From an uncultured Draconibacterium sp. (lineage in GTDB: Bacteria; Bacteroidota; Bacteroidia; Bacteroidales; Prolixibacteraceae), in contig NZ_OY781884.1 in the NCBI RefSeq assembly GCF_963677155.1, forward strand, positions 4,584,501-4,648,500: DNA of 64,000 nt. The letters are read 5' to 3'. A program made the translations under genes and the position numbers. The notes under the pieces were generated by a model. The model saw only the letters and a program-made list of their open reading frames with translations. It was not told the origin of the DNA and ran no database searches. Of the stretch, positions 1 through 8,037 are shown piece after piece (position 1 is the stretch's first letter; each line of letters begins with the position of its first letter).

Positions 1-581
1 CTGCCGGGTTTAAAATGCTGAAGGTTAAAATGGGGCGCGATAACGACAAAGAACTGATTGAAACTATTCGTTCGGTTACCGATGTGCCTTTGTGTGTGGA
101 TGTAAACCAGGGCTGGAAAGACAAACATGAGGCTTTGGAAATGATTCACTGGATGAATGAAAAAGGGATCGTTTTTGTAGAGCAGCCTATGCCCAAAGAT
201 CAGTTGGATGATATGGCCTGGCTAACGGCACATAGCCCACTGCCAACCATTGCCGACGAAGCCTTTCAGCGAATTTATGATATACCGAAATTTAAAGATG
301 TTTACTCCGGAATAAACATTAAGCTGATGAAAAGCACTGGTATGCGCGAAGCCAAAAAGATGATAGATGTAGCACGAGCACTTGATATGAATGTAATGAT
401 TGGTTGTATGACCGAAACGTCGTGTGCTATTTCTGCAGCTTCTCAGTTGTCGCCACTTTGCGATTGGGCCGATCTTGACGGAGCTTTGCTGATAACCAAC
501 GATGTATTTGATGGAATGAAAGTGATTGACGGCAAGGTTACTTTGTTTGATCTTCCGGGAATTGGCGTAGTTAGGAGCTAA
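1..581 (+). CDS. L-Ala-D/L-Glu (dipeptide) epimerase, 5' truncated by window edge
   Basis: C-terminal part of an enolase-superfamily muconate-lactonizing-type enzyme; the reading frame is open from base 3, so the start lies outside the window. Visible catalytic elements are the KxK lysine pair in LKVKMG, metal ligands in CVDVNQ, VFVEQP and TIADEA, and the second acid/base lysine in INIKLMKS, followed by GCMTET. This set and the neighbours (murQ, an amino-sugar kinase, an AmpG-like permease) fit L-Ala-D/L-Glu epimerase, which converts the L-Ala-D-Glu released from peptidoglycan stem peptides into L-Ala-L-Glu for peptidase digestion. Another dipeptide epimerase specificity is possible because the N-terminal capping domain, which sets specificity, is not in the window. 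Confidence 0.85.
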   Translation, partial: AGFKMLKVKMGRDNDKELIETIRSVTDVPLCVDVNQGWKDKHEALEMIHWMNEKGIVFVEQPMPKDQLDDMAWLTAHSPLPTIADEAFQRIYDIPKFKDVYSGINIKLMKSTGMREAKKMIDVARALDMNVMIGCMTETSCAISAASQLSPLCDWADLDGALLITNDVFDGMKVIDGKVTLFDLPGIGVVRS

Positions 582-597
582 GGGCATATAGCATAAC

Positions 598-641
598 AAA
601 GAATCGTATATAGCTATAGCATCAGATATATACGATTCTTT
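598..641. terminator. Bidirectional hairpin terminator between converging epimerase and murQ
   Basis: A perfect 15-bp inverted repeat (598-612 with 627-641, arm AAAGAATCGTATATA) with a 14-nt loop and A/T-rich flanks on both sides lies between two convergent genes. It can serve as an intrinsic terminator for both. Confidence 0.8.
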
Positions 642-666
642 ATTTTTGTACAGATAGTAACCTGTA

Positions 667-1488
667 CTAAACCGGTTGATGTCCCTTTTTCTTGTAATTA
701 TCGAGTACGTCCCGAACTGATCCGTGTAAAAGTAAAAGGCGTTTGGCTTCGTCAAACTCAATGCCTAGTTCATCAACGATCATTGTCGATCCGCGTTCAA
801 CCAGTTTTTTATTGGTAAGCTGCATGTCAACCATTTTGTTGCCTTTTACGCGCCCCAGTTTTATCATCAGCGAGGTAGTTATCATATTCAGCACCATTTT
901 CTGCGCTGTTCCGGCTTTCATACGTGTGCTTCCGGTTACAAATTCAGGGCCTACAATTGGTTCAATGGCGATCTTTGCCACTTTGGCAATTTCCGAGTTT
1001 GGGTTACAGGTAATGCAAGCGGTAAGTAAACCATTGATGTTGCCGTCTTGCAAAGCTCCAATAACGTATGGGGTGCCTCCTGAGGCTGCAATTCCAACAA
1101 TGGTGTCGCGTTCGTTAATCTGATACTTTTGCAGGTCTTCCCAACCACCGTGAATATTGTCTTCGGCAGCTTCAACAGCCTTGCGAATGGCGCGGTCGCC
1201 ACCGGCAATGAGGCCTATTACAACGCCATCGGGCATGCCATAGGTTGGTGGAATTTCTGATGCATCAAGAATCCCCAGTCGGCCACTGGTTCCTGCACCT
1301 AAATAAAACAGACGACCACCCGATTTTACGCGGTCAACAAGTTGGCTTACTAACTTTTCTATTTGTGGAATTTCTTTTTGTACGGCAAGATGAATTTTTG
1401 CATCCTCGTTGTTAATTCCGATTAACAGCTCTTCAACTGTCATTTGGTCGAGGTTGTCGTATAATGATGATGATTCTGTGACCCTCAT
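667..1488 (-). CDS. murQ: N-acetylmuramic acid 6-phosphate etherase MurQ
   Basis: Cleaves the D-lactyl ether of MurNAc-6-P to give GlcNAc-6-P and D-lactate in the cytoplasm during peptidoglycan recycling. The 273-residue protein is one SIS domain of the family's usual size (slightly short at the C-terminus). It shows the phosphosugar loop LGAGTSGRLG (63-72), the catalytic Glu in ASEIPP (E78) and the GSTRMKAGTAQK signature near 190. It lies 5 bp behind a BadF-type kinase on the same strand, so the two are probably one transcript and the kinase would supply the 6-phosphate substrate. Confidence 0.95.
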   Translation of the reverse strand: MRVTESSSLYDNLDQMTVEELLIGINNEDAKIHLAVQKEIPQIEKLVSQLVDRVKSGGRLFYLGAGTSGRLGILDASEIPPTYGMPDGVVIGLIAGGDRAIRKAVEAAEDNIHGGWEDLQKYQINERDTIVGIAASGGTPYVIGALQDGNINGLLTACITCNPNSEIAKVAKIAIEPIVGPEFVTGSTRMKAGTAQKMVLNMITTSLMIKLGRVKGNKMVDMQLTNKKLVERGSTMIVDELGIEFDEAKRLLLLHGSVRDVLDNYKKKGHQPV

Positions 1489-1493
1489 TTTTC

Positions 1494-2330
1494 TTATATA
1501 TTGGTATGAAATTTTTTAAGTCCGTTTATCGGTTTGTCAATAATGTTTCCGATCTCTATTTTTCGGTTGAACGCGACTTCTTTAAGTAAATCTGAATAGT
1601 AGTACGCAATCGATCCTACAAAGTTTACCGTGTAATTTTGATAGTCGTTATAACGTTCAATATTCCTGAAAAAGAAATCGGTAAAACTTCTCTTTATCAG
1701 GTTTTGTACGTAGTTCTGATTTCTGTTTTTGCTTATAAATTCTGAAAATTTAGCCAGGTAGCGACTTGGGTACTCTTCTCGATAAACCGAGTTTAAAACA
1801 TCTGCTAGCTCAAGGTGCAGTTCGTTTTCTATTTTTTGTTTCAGGGTTTCGGGTACGGCACGTTTAAAGTAATCGTTTATAAGAAGTTTACCCAGATAGG
1901 CACCACTGCCTTCATCGCCCAAAATAAAACCCAAGGTAGGGACTTTGTCCACAATTTCGGAGCCATTATATAGGCACGAATTGGTTCCGGTGCCCAATAT
2001 GCAGGCAATACCCGATGATTTTCCCAACAGCGCGCGGGAAGCACCTAAAATATCGTCTTCAACAGCTATCAATGCTTTTGGAAATACTCTTTTCAGAGCT
2101 TCCGATACAACCTGGTCGGTTTTGCCTTTTATGCATCCCGCACCATAGAAATATACTTCGCTTACCTCTTTCTTTTGGTCGTTTGTGAATGTGCTTGAAA
2201 GAGTTGCAAAAATTTCATCTGTTTGCTGGAAAAAAGGATTGATCCCGTGAGTGCTAATTATATATTCTTTTTCAGAGCTCATAAACAACCAATCGGTTTT
2301 TGATGAGCCGCTGTCTGCTATTACAATCAT
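1494..2330 (-). CDS. BadF/BadG-type N-acetylhexosamine kinase (MurK-like)
   Basis: 278-residue actin-fold (ASKHA) sugar kinase. The N-terminal phosphate-1 loop DSGSSKTDW (6-14), the adenosine-side LGTGTNSC and the LGDEGSGA motif are all present, as in GlcNAc and MurNAc kinases. It immediately precedes murQ on the minus strand with 5 bp between them. By analogy with kinase-MurQ pairs (for example MurK of Tannerella and Clostridium), it most likely phosphorylates MurNAc and/or GlcNAc at O6. The exact sugar cannot be read from the sequence. Confidence 0.85.
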   Translation of the reverse strand: MIVIADSGSSKTDWLFMSSEKEYIISTHGINPFFQQTDEIFATLSSTFTNDQKKEVSEVYFYGAGCIKGKTDQVVSEALKRVFPKALIAVEDDILGASRALLGKSSGIACILGTGTNSCLYNGSEIVDKVPTLGFILGDEGSGAYLGKLLINDYFKRAVPETLKQKIENELHLELADVLNSVYREEYPSRYLAKFSEFISKNRNQNYVQNLIKRSFTDFFFRNIERYNDYQNYTVNFVGSIAYYYSDLLKEVAFNRKIEIGNIIDKPINGLKKFHTNI

Positions 2331-2368
2331 TCTGGAACTATTGATTTATTTTCAGAAATTTCCTGTAG

Positions 2369-2426
2369 CAAATGTACAAAATTCTTTTTTATTGGTAATA
2401 TGTAATACAAATATTGTCTACATTTG
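2369..2426. promoter_or_regulatory. Divergent promoter region between the kinase-murQ and amidase transcripts
   Basis: The 216-bp divergent gap carries two TAnnTTTG-type Bacteroidota -7 boxes: TACATTTG on the plus strand at 2419-2426 (for the gene at 2547) and TACATTTG on the minus strand at 2369-2376 (for the kinase). Their -33 TTTG partners are poor or badly spaced, so this is a tentative call. Confidence 0.35.
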
Positions 2427-2546
2427 TTGTCATAATCTTAGTCGGAAAACTATCAAATAAACACATAAATGGATTCGAACCATGTAAAATGACTAAATTT
2501 AATTGGCGAATTCCATACGGTCTTAGCAAGAAAACAATTTTGTTGT

Positions 2547-5516
2547 ATGAAAAATTTAAACCTGACTAAATACCGAAAGCTCAAAGGATGGAAGAAAATA
2601 GTAAAATCTCTGTTTTCCTTATTCCTTATTCTTTTTTCTACTTCTGTAACTGCTCAACCAAAAGAAAAGCTAAAAGAGCAGTTGAACAAAATTATAAATC
2701 AAAGTAGCACTGATTTATACGTGGGTACCGAAAACTATCGAAACGAAAAAAGAGTGGCGCTTGATACTGCATTTTTTTCGCCGGGCACCGATACATTGTT
2801 TCTCTATTTTAATAAAGCACTGGCTGAAATGCCTTTCAGAGAAAGCAGTTTGTCGGCAGTTCGTGACTCTATCCGAAAGTTTTTGCCTGATTCGTTAAAA
2901 AAGATCCCCTTGAAAATTTGGGCTAATCAGTTGCCCTTAGAAGAACTGGTACCTAATTATTACAGACGCGAAATTCCTGTTGATAATAGCAGGTTTACAC
3001 CGGCAACCCGAAAACGTAAAAATGTAGTTCAAAAGATCCGCCCGTATTCAATTTCGGAAGGATTGGACGGAGCAAATATTGCAATGTGGAACAGTCACGG
3101 CTGGTATTACGAACCTGTTCGCGACCGCTGGGAATGGCAACGCGCACGGTTGTTTACCAATCTCGAAGATATTTCTCCGAGTTCATTTGTAATTCCGTTT
3201 ATTATTCCGATGCTGGAAAATGCCGGCGCTAATATTTTTAATGCGCGCGAGCGCGATTGGCAGATCAATGAGGTGGTTGTTGATAACGACCAGTCTACAG
3301 GAAAAAGCAAATTCAAAAAACCGCGAAAACGTAACAATGAGGAACAAGGATTTGAATATGCAGAATTGATACAGGGAATTACAAATCCTTTTCAGGAAGG
3401 AACATCAATTCTGTTCGAAAGTAGGAATAAACCAAATGTTGCGACCTATATTCCTGATTTTCCTGAATCGGGAGAATATGGCGTATATGTTTCGTATGCA
3501 AAAGGAGACGGGCCGGTTACTTATCGTGTAACGCATTCTGGAGGAGTAAGCGATTTTTTGGTTGACCAACGAATGGGATACGGAACCTGGATTTATCTCG
3601 ATAAGTTTTATTTCAAGGAAGGAAAAGATAAAAAGGCCGCCAAAGTAGAGTTGATTGCACCGAAAGGAGAAGGGAAAACTTTCTCTGCTGATGCTGTACG
3701 TTTTGGTGGAGGAATGGGGAACATTGTTCGCAATGGCAGGGCAGGCGGACTTGCCCGTTTTTATGAAGGTGCACGCTACAACCTGCAATATTCTGGCGCG
3801 CCCGACACGCTGGTGTGGAACCTGCACAACGGAGAGGATGATTACAAGGATGATTATATGAGTCGTGGTGAGTGGGTAGACTGGTTAATGGGGGCTCCTT
3901 TTGGCCCAACCAAAAACCGGATGGCTCCGGGCCTGGAAATTCCGATAGATCTGGCTTTTGCATTTCATACCGATGCCGGAATTTTGCCCGACAATAAAAT
4001 TGTAGGAACATTGGGTATTTATTCAACTGACAGAGATACTTCTGTTTTCCCCGACGGACAATCGAAATACGCTTCGCGCGATTTGACCGATTTGATACAA
4101 ACGCAGATTGTAAGCGATATAAATGCTGTGTATAAGTGCAACTGGACACGACGTGGAATGTGGAATTCGCAATACAGTGAGGCTTATCGTCCGCAAGTGC
4201 CAACCATGCTGTTGGAGTTATTGTCGCACCAAAATCTGGAAGACGCAAAATATGTGCTGAATCCAAAATTTCGTTTTGATGTTTCGCGTGCCATTTATAA
4301 AGGAATGTTACGTTTTATAACATCGCAAAATGGGCAGGATTACGTGGTGCAACCTTTGCCGGTTGATCATTTAAATGCCCGGGTTACCGATGGAAATGCG
4401 GTGAAATTAGCATGGAACCCGGTAATTGATGAATTGGAACCAACCGCAGTTCCTGAAAAATATATGGTTTACAAACGTATCGGCGATTACGGATTTGATA
4501 ACGGAACATTGGTCGATAAACCGGAAATAATAGTAACTGATCTGGAGCCAGGTAAAGTTTATGGATTTCGAGTAGCGGCTGTAAATGCAGGTGGCGAAAG
4601 TTTTCCATCTGAAACAGTGGCAGTAGGGATTGCCGAAAATAGCAAAGGCGAAGTGTTGATTGTAAATGGTTTCGACCGCATTGATGGACCGGCCATTTTT
4701 GAGACCGATTCGTTGGCGGGTATTTTGTGTTTCCTCGATCAGGGCGTAGCTTATGGATACGATGTATCGACTACCGGTGATCAGTACGATTTTGGGCGCA
4801 AATCTGCTTGGTTCGACGATGACAGCCCCGGATTTGGAGCGAGTTATGCCAATCTGGAAACAACCATTTTCAGAGGCAATACTTTCGATTTTTCGTTGGT
4901 TCACGGAAAAAGCCTGCTGGCCAATGGTTATAGTTTTGTAACGTCGAGCGACGAAGCAGTGGAAGACGGCCAGACCGATCTTAATACTTATGATCTGGTT
5001 GACTTGCTTTATGGAGAAGAGAAACAAACTTTTCTGCCGGGTGAGAATTCAGTTCCATACTTCGAAATCTATACCGAGAAAATGATAAATGCGCTTTCAG
5101 AATATACGAAAAATGGCGGAAACATTTTTATGTCGGGAGCATATGTTGGCACAGAAATATCGAAAAACAAAAATCAAAGGGAACGGATCGGGAATCTGTT
5201 CGGTTTTAAATGGTTAACAAATCATGCTGTAAAAGGCGGACAATTTTATTCCGTGAATTCAAGTCGTAACTTTACAGGAGCGTTCAACACTGATTATACA
5301 TTAGAGCAGTACCCTGTTGAAGCACCCGATGGAATTGAGGCCTTTGATGAAAATGGAAAGACGATTTTTCGATATGCAGAAAATGGAATTAGTGCAGGTG
5401 TTTATTCCGAAAACAACCACAAATCGCTGGTGTTGGGATTTCCTTTTGAAAGTGTAAAAGGGCAGAATGAGCGCGATGCGTTAATGCGTGAAATCCTAAA
5501 AATGTTAAATAAGTAA
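2547..5516 (+). CDS. Secreted amidase_3-like protein with golvesin-like and FN3 domains
   Basis: 989 residues. A basic N-terminus and hydrophobic stretch ending in SVTAQ (about 15-37) is a signal peptide. An N-acetylmuramoyl-L-alanine-amidase-like zinc hydrolase domain is split by a golvesin/xanthan-lyase C-terminal-like beta domain (about 270-390). Candidate zinc/catalytic residues are H184 (NSHGW, in place of the usual GHGG), H474 (FHTDAG) and E557 (LLELLSH). A fibronectin type III domain follows (about 605-695), then a C-terminal domain of unknown role. Homologues are often labelled xanthan lyase, but that label comes from the golvesin domain. Its position beside murQ and an AmpG-like permease argues for peptidoglycan amidase activity in the periplasm or outside the cell. 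Confidence 0.72.
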   Translation: MKNLNLTKYRKLKGWKKIVKSLFSLFLILFSTSVTAQPKEKLKEQLNKIINQSSTDLYVGTENYRNEKRVALDTAFFSPGTDTLFLYFNKALAEMPFRESSLSAVRDSIRKFLPDSLKKIPLKIWANQLPLEELVPNYYRREIPVDNSRFTPATRKRKNVVQKIRPYSISEGLDGANIAMWNSHGWYYEPVRDRWEWQRARLFTNLEDISPSSFVIPFIIPMLENAGANIFNARERDWQINEVVVDNDQSTGKSKFKKPRKRNNEEQGFEYAELIQGITNPFQEGTSILFESRNKPNVATYIPDFPESGEYGVYVSYAKGDGPVTYRVTHSGGVSDFLVDQRMGYGTWIYLDKFYFKEGKDKKAAKVELIAPKGEGKTFSADAVRFGGGMGNIVRNGRAGGLARFYEGARYNLQYSGAPDTLVWNLHNGEDDYKDDYMSRGEWVDWLMGAPFGPTKNRMAPGLEIPIDLAFAFHTDAGILPDNKIVGTLGIYSTDRDTSVFPDGQSKYASRDLTDLIQTQIVSDINAVYKCNWTRRGMWNSQYSEAYRPQVPTMLLELLSHQNLEDAKYVLNPKFRFDVSRAIYKGMLRFITSQNGQDYVVQPLPVDHLNARVTDGNAVKLAWNPVIDELEPTAVPEKYMVYKRIGDYGFDNGTLVDKPEIIVTDLEPGKVYGFRVAAVNAGGESFPSETVAVGIAENSKGEVLIVNGFDRIDGPAIFETDSLAGILCFLDQGVAYGYDVSTTGDQYDFGRKSAWFDDDSPGFGASYANLETTIFRGNTFDFSLVHGKSLLANGYSFVTSSDEAVEDGQTDLNTYDLVDLLYGEEKQTFLPGENSVPYFEIYTEKMINALSEYTKNGGNIFMSGAYVGTEISKNKNQRERIGNLFGFKWLTNHAVKGGQFYSVNSSRNFTGAFNTDYTLEQYPVEAPDGIEAFDENGKTIFRYAENGISAGVYSENNHKSLVLGFPFESVKGQNERDALMREILKMLNK

Positions 5517-5532
5517 GAAAAAGCAAAAGATA

Positions 5533-6993
5533 ATGACAAAGATTAACTGTTTCGTACCCGCTGCTGACTGGTCGCAGGTGGCAGAGATGATTGGAGAATT
5601 ACAGGCCAATCCTTCGGTAAATAGAATATTTTTACCCGAAAATGTGTCCAAAGAAGCCGGCGAAAAGGCAGAAGCTTTTTCGTTTGGTGCACTGACTTCT
5701 ACGGCAACAGTAAAGGCTATGGCTGCTTTAGCAGAAGACGCGGATTACGTTTTACTACTTACAAAAGTAACGGCCGTAAAACTGGGGCAATTTGCGATCG
5801 AGCGTTTGGTGGACACCGCAGAATTAACTGGTGCCGTTAAAATATATTCCGATTATTATGAGGTGAAAGAGGGCAAGCAGGTAACACATCCGGTGATTGA
5901 TTATCAGGAAGGCAGTTTACGCGACGACTTTAATTTTGGTCCACTGGTGTTGTACAAAGCCGATGCTTTTCAAACCGCTATAAGAAACATGGCGCAGGAT
6001 TTTGAATACGCCGGAATGTATTATCTGCGCTTAAAAGTGTCGCAGCAGGGCGAGTTGTTCCGCATTCCAGAGTTCTTATACACCATTGACGAGACCGATA
6101 ACCGCAAAAGCGGTCAGAAAATATTTGACTATGTAGATCCGAAAAACCGCCAGGTGCAGGTTGAAATGGAACAAGCTGCAACCGAACACCTAAAAGATGT
6201 TGGTGCCTGGTTGAGTCCTGATTTTACTCCGGTGGAACTGGATGAAAAGGCTTTTGCGAAAAAAGCGTCGGTGATCATTCCTGTTCGAAACCGTGAAAAG
6301 ACTATCGCCGATGCTATCGAGTCGGTACTGATGCAAAAAACGAATTTCGATTTTAACCTGATCGTTATTGATAATCACTCAACTGATAAAACCACCTCTA
6401 TAATTAAGTCCTTTGCTGAAAAAGATGATCGTGTGGTGCACATTAGCCCAGTGCGCGAAGATCTTGGTATTGGTGGATGCTGGAATCTTGGTGTCCACGA
6501 TTCGCGTTGCGGAATGATTGCCATGCAACTCGACAGCGATGATATTTACAAAGACGAAAATACACTGCAAGAAGTGGTTGATGTTTTTGAAACTGAAAAA
6601 TGTGCCATGGTTGTAGGAACCTATCAGCTGGTGAATTTTGATTTGGAAGAAATTCCACCCGGAATTATCGACCATAAAGAGTGGACACCAGACAATGGAA
6701 AGAACAATGCTTTACGAATTAACGGTTTAGGTGCGCCGCGTGCTTTCTATACACCTGTTTTGCGCGACGTGAAAATTCCAAATACCAGTTATGGTGAAGA
6801 TTATGCAGTTGGGTTGGCTATTTCAAGAAATTACCAAATCGGCCGTATTTACGATAATCTGTACCTTTGCCGCCGTTGGGACGACAACTCGGATGCATCC
6901 CTTGATATTATGAAAATGAATACACACAATACCTACAAAGACCGTATCAGGACAATCGAATTAAAGGCCCGCCAGACGAAAAATAGAATGTAA
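5533..6993 (+). CDS. Two-domain family 2 glycosyltransferase-like protein
   Basis: 486 residues, 16 bp after the amidase-like gene. Residues about 245-470 are a canonical GT-A/GT2 domain: ASVIIPVRNRE (245-255), VIDNHSTD and the metal-binding LDSDD (333-337), then GEDYAVGL as the likely general-base region. Residues 1-235 look like a second, degenerate GT-A fold without a DXD motif (start KINCFVPAADW, later FGPLVLYKADAF). No signal peptide or membrane segment, so cytoplasmic. Its place between a secreted amidase and DUF4922/SpoIID genes ties it to peptidoglycan fragment metabolism, but donor and acceptor are unknown. Confidence 0.75.
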   Translation: MTKINCFVPAADWSQVAEMIGELQANPSVNRIFLPENVSKEAGEKAEAFSFGALTSTATVKAMAALAEDADYVLLLTKVTAVKLGQFAIERLVDTAELTGAVKIYSDYYEVKEGKQVTHPVIDYQEGSLRDDFNFGPLVLYKADAFQTAIRNMAQDFEYAGMYYLRLKVSQQGELFRIPEFLYTIDETDNRKSGQKIFDYVDPKNRQVQVEMEQAATEHLKDVGAWLSPDFTPVELDEKAFAKKASVIIPVRNREKTIADAIESVLMQKTNFDFNLIVIDNHSTDKTTSIIKSFAEKDDRVVHISPVREDLGIGGCWNLGVHDSRCGMIAMQLDSDDIYKDENTLQEVVDVFETEKCAMVVGTYQLVNFDLEEIPPGIIDHKEWTPDNGKNNALRINGLGAPRAFYTPVLRDVKIPNTSYGEDYAVGLAISRNYQIGRIYDNLYLCRRWDDNSDASLDIMKMNTHNTYKDRIRTIELKARQTKNRM

Positions 6994-7001
6994 GGCTATG
7001 C

Positions 7002-7073
7002 TTCGACTTCGCTCAGTATGATAGTTAAACTCATGGAATAATGAAATGGTGATCACAGTGAGCGTAGTCGAAC
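7002..7073. repeat. REP-like imperfect palindrome (TTCGACT..CGCTCA family)
   Basis: Arms TTCGACTTCGCTCAGTATGA (7002-7021) and TCACAGTGAGCGTAGTCGAA (7053-7072) are complementary at 17 of 20 positions around a 31-nt spacer. The core resembles palindromic elements that recur between genes in many Bacteroidota. It fills the gap between the GT2 and DUF4922 genes and could act as an mRNA stabiliser or attenuator in the operon. Confidence 0.6.
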
Positions 7074-7098
7074 TGTAAATGAGCAATAGAAAAACATT

Positions 7099-8037
7099 AT
7101 GAACTCAATTTCAACAGAAATAAGACAATTGCTTGCCAATCAGAAAGAGGAATGGGAACTGGCAGGAAAGAATTTCGCTGGACTGGAAAATGTGCGGGTG
7201 CGCGAATTTCAGTTTGAAGGATTTTCGGTAAAAGTTCAGTTTAATCCCGGACGAATTGTTTCGTCGGCAGCAAAAGTGGATAAAAAGTCGATTGAAGCCC
7301 GGCCGTGTTTTTTGTGTGCGGCAAACCGACCGACCGAGCAGCGTGGAGTAACTTTTGGCGATTACGAGGTGTTGGTAAATCCGTTCCCGATCTTCCCCGA
7401 GCATTTTACGATTCCTGCTTTTGCGCATACGCCACAGCAAATAAAAGGAAACTTTGGTAATATGCTAGACCTGGCGCAGGCGATGGACGGTTTTACTTTG
7501 TTTTATAACGGCCCCAAGTGTGGCGCTTCAGCACCCGATCATTTTCATTTTCAGGCTGGCAATACAGGTTTTATGCCTCTGGATGATGAAGTAACTGCAT
7601 TAAAGGAAAAATACGGACTCCGGTGGCGAAAAGAAGAGGTGGATTGTTGCGCTATAAAAGACGGAATTCGCAACTTTCTGGTGTTGGAATCGGCTAATAA
7701 AATGTTAATAATTAATGTTTTTGCAGACATCTACACAGAGCTTGAAAATAAGGAAAGCAATCAGGAACCGATGCTAAATATTCTTACCCGTTATATTGAT
7801 GGCGGCTGGCGTGTTTTCGTTTTTCCTCGTGCGCTGCATCGTCCGTTGCAGTATTTTGCTGAAGGTGAGGAGAATATTCTGATCAGTCCGGCTTCGGTTG
7901 ATATGGGTGGTGTTTTAATTACTCCACAGGAGAAGGATTTTTTGAAGATCGGGAAAGCCGATATTGAAAGTATACTAAAACAGGTTTTGTTGCCTGAAGA
8001 CCAATTTGATAAGCTAATCGTAAAACTTAAACAATGA
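7099..8037 (+). CDS. DUF4922 family HIT-like nucleotidyltransferase/phosphorylase
   Basis: 312-residue cytoplasmic protein of the HIT/GalT/Ap4A-phosphorylase superfamily. It has a CFLC pair (C70, C73) in the place where GalT-type enzymes hold a zinc or structural Cys pair, and the HxHxQ nucleophile motif HFHFQ (H148, H150, Q152), whose first histidine usually forms the nucleotidyl intermediate. It overlaps the downstream SpoIID-like gene by 4 bp (8034-8037), so the two are translationally coupled. The known family chemistry is nucleotidyl transfer to or from phosphorylated sugars or dinucleotides. Acting on a peptidoglycan sugar phosphate is an inference from context only. Confidence 0.8.
   Translation: MNSISTEIRQLLANQKEEWELAGKNFAGLENVRVREFQFEGFSVKVQFNPGRIVSSAAKVDKKSIEARPCFLCAANRPTEQRGVTFGDYEVLVNPFPIFPEHFTIPAFAHTPQQIKGNFGNMLDLAQAMDGFTLFYNGPKCGASAPDHFHFQAGNTGFMPLDDEVTALKEKYGLRWRKEEVDCCAIKDGIRNFLVLESANKMLIINVFADIYTELENKESNQEPMLNILTRYIDGGWRVFVFPRALHRPLQYFAEGEENILISPASVDMGGVLITPQEKDFLKIGKADIESILKQVLLPEDQFDKLIVKLKQ

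Noticed and set aside
222-761. 179-residue minus-strand open frame
   Set aside because: It overlaps both the epimerase and murQ ends and crosses their terminator.
3613-4266. 217-residue open frame on the minus strand
   Set aside because: It is a shadow within the amidase-like gene, and its translation is rich in His/Pro/Cys/Arg with no domain.
2547-5516. Xanthan lyase annotation
   Set aside because: Resemblance is confined to the golvesin-like beta domain; the catalytic part and context fit a peptidoglycan amidase-like enzyme.
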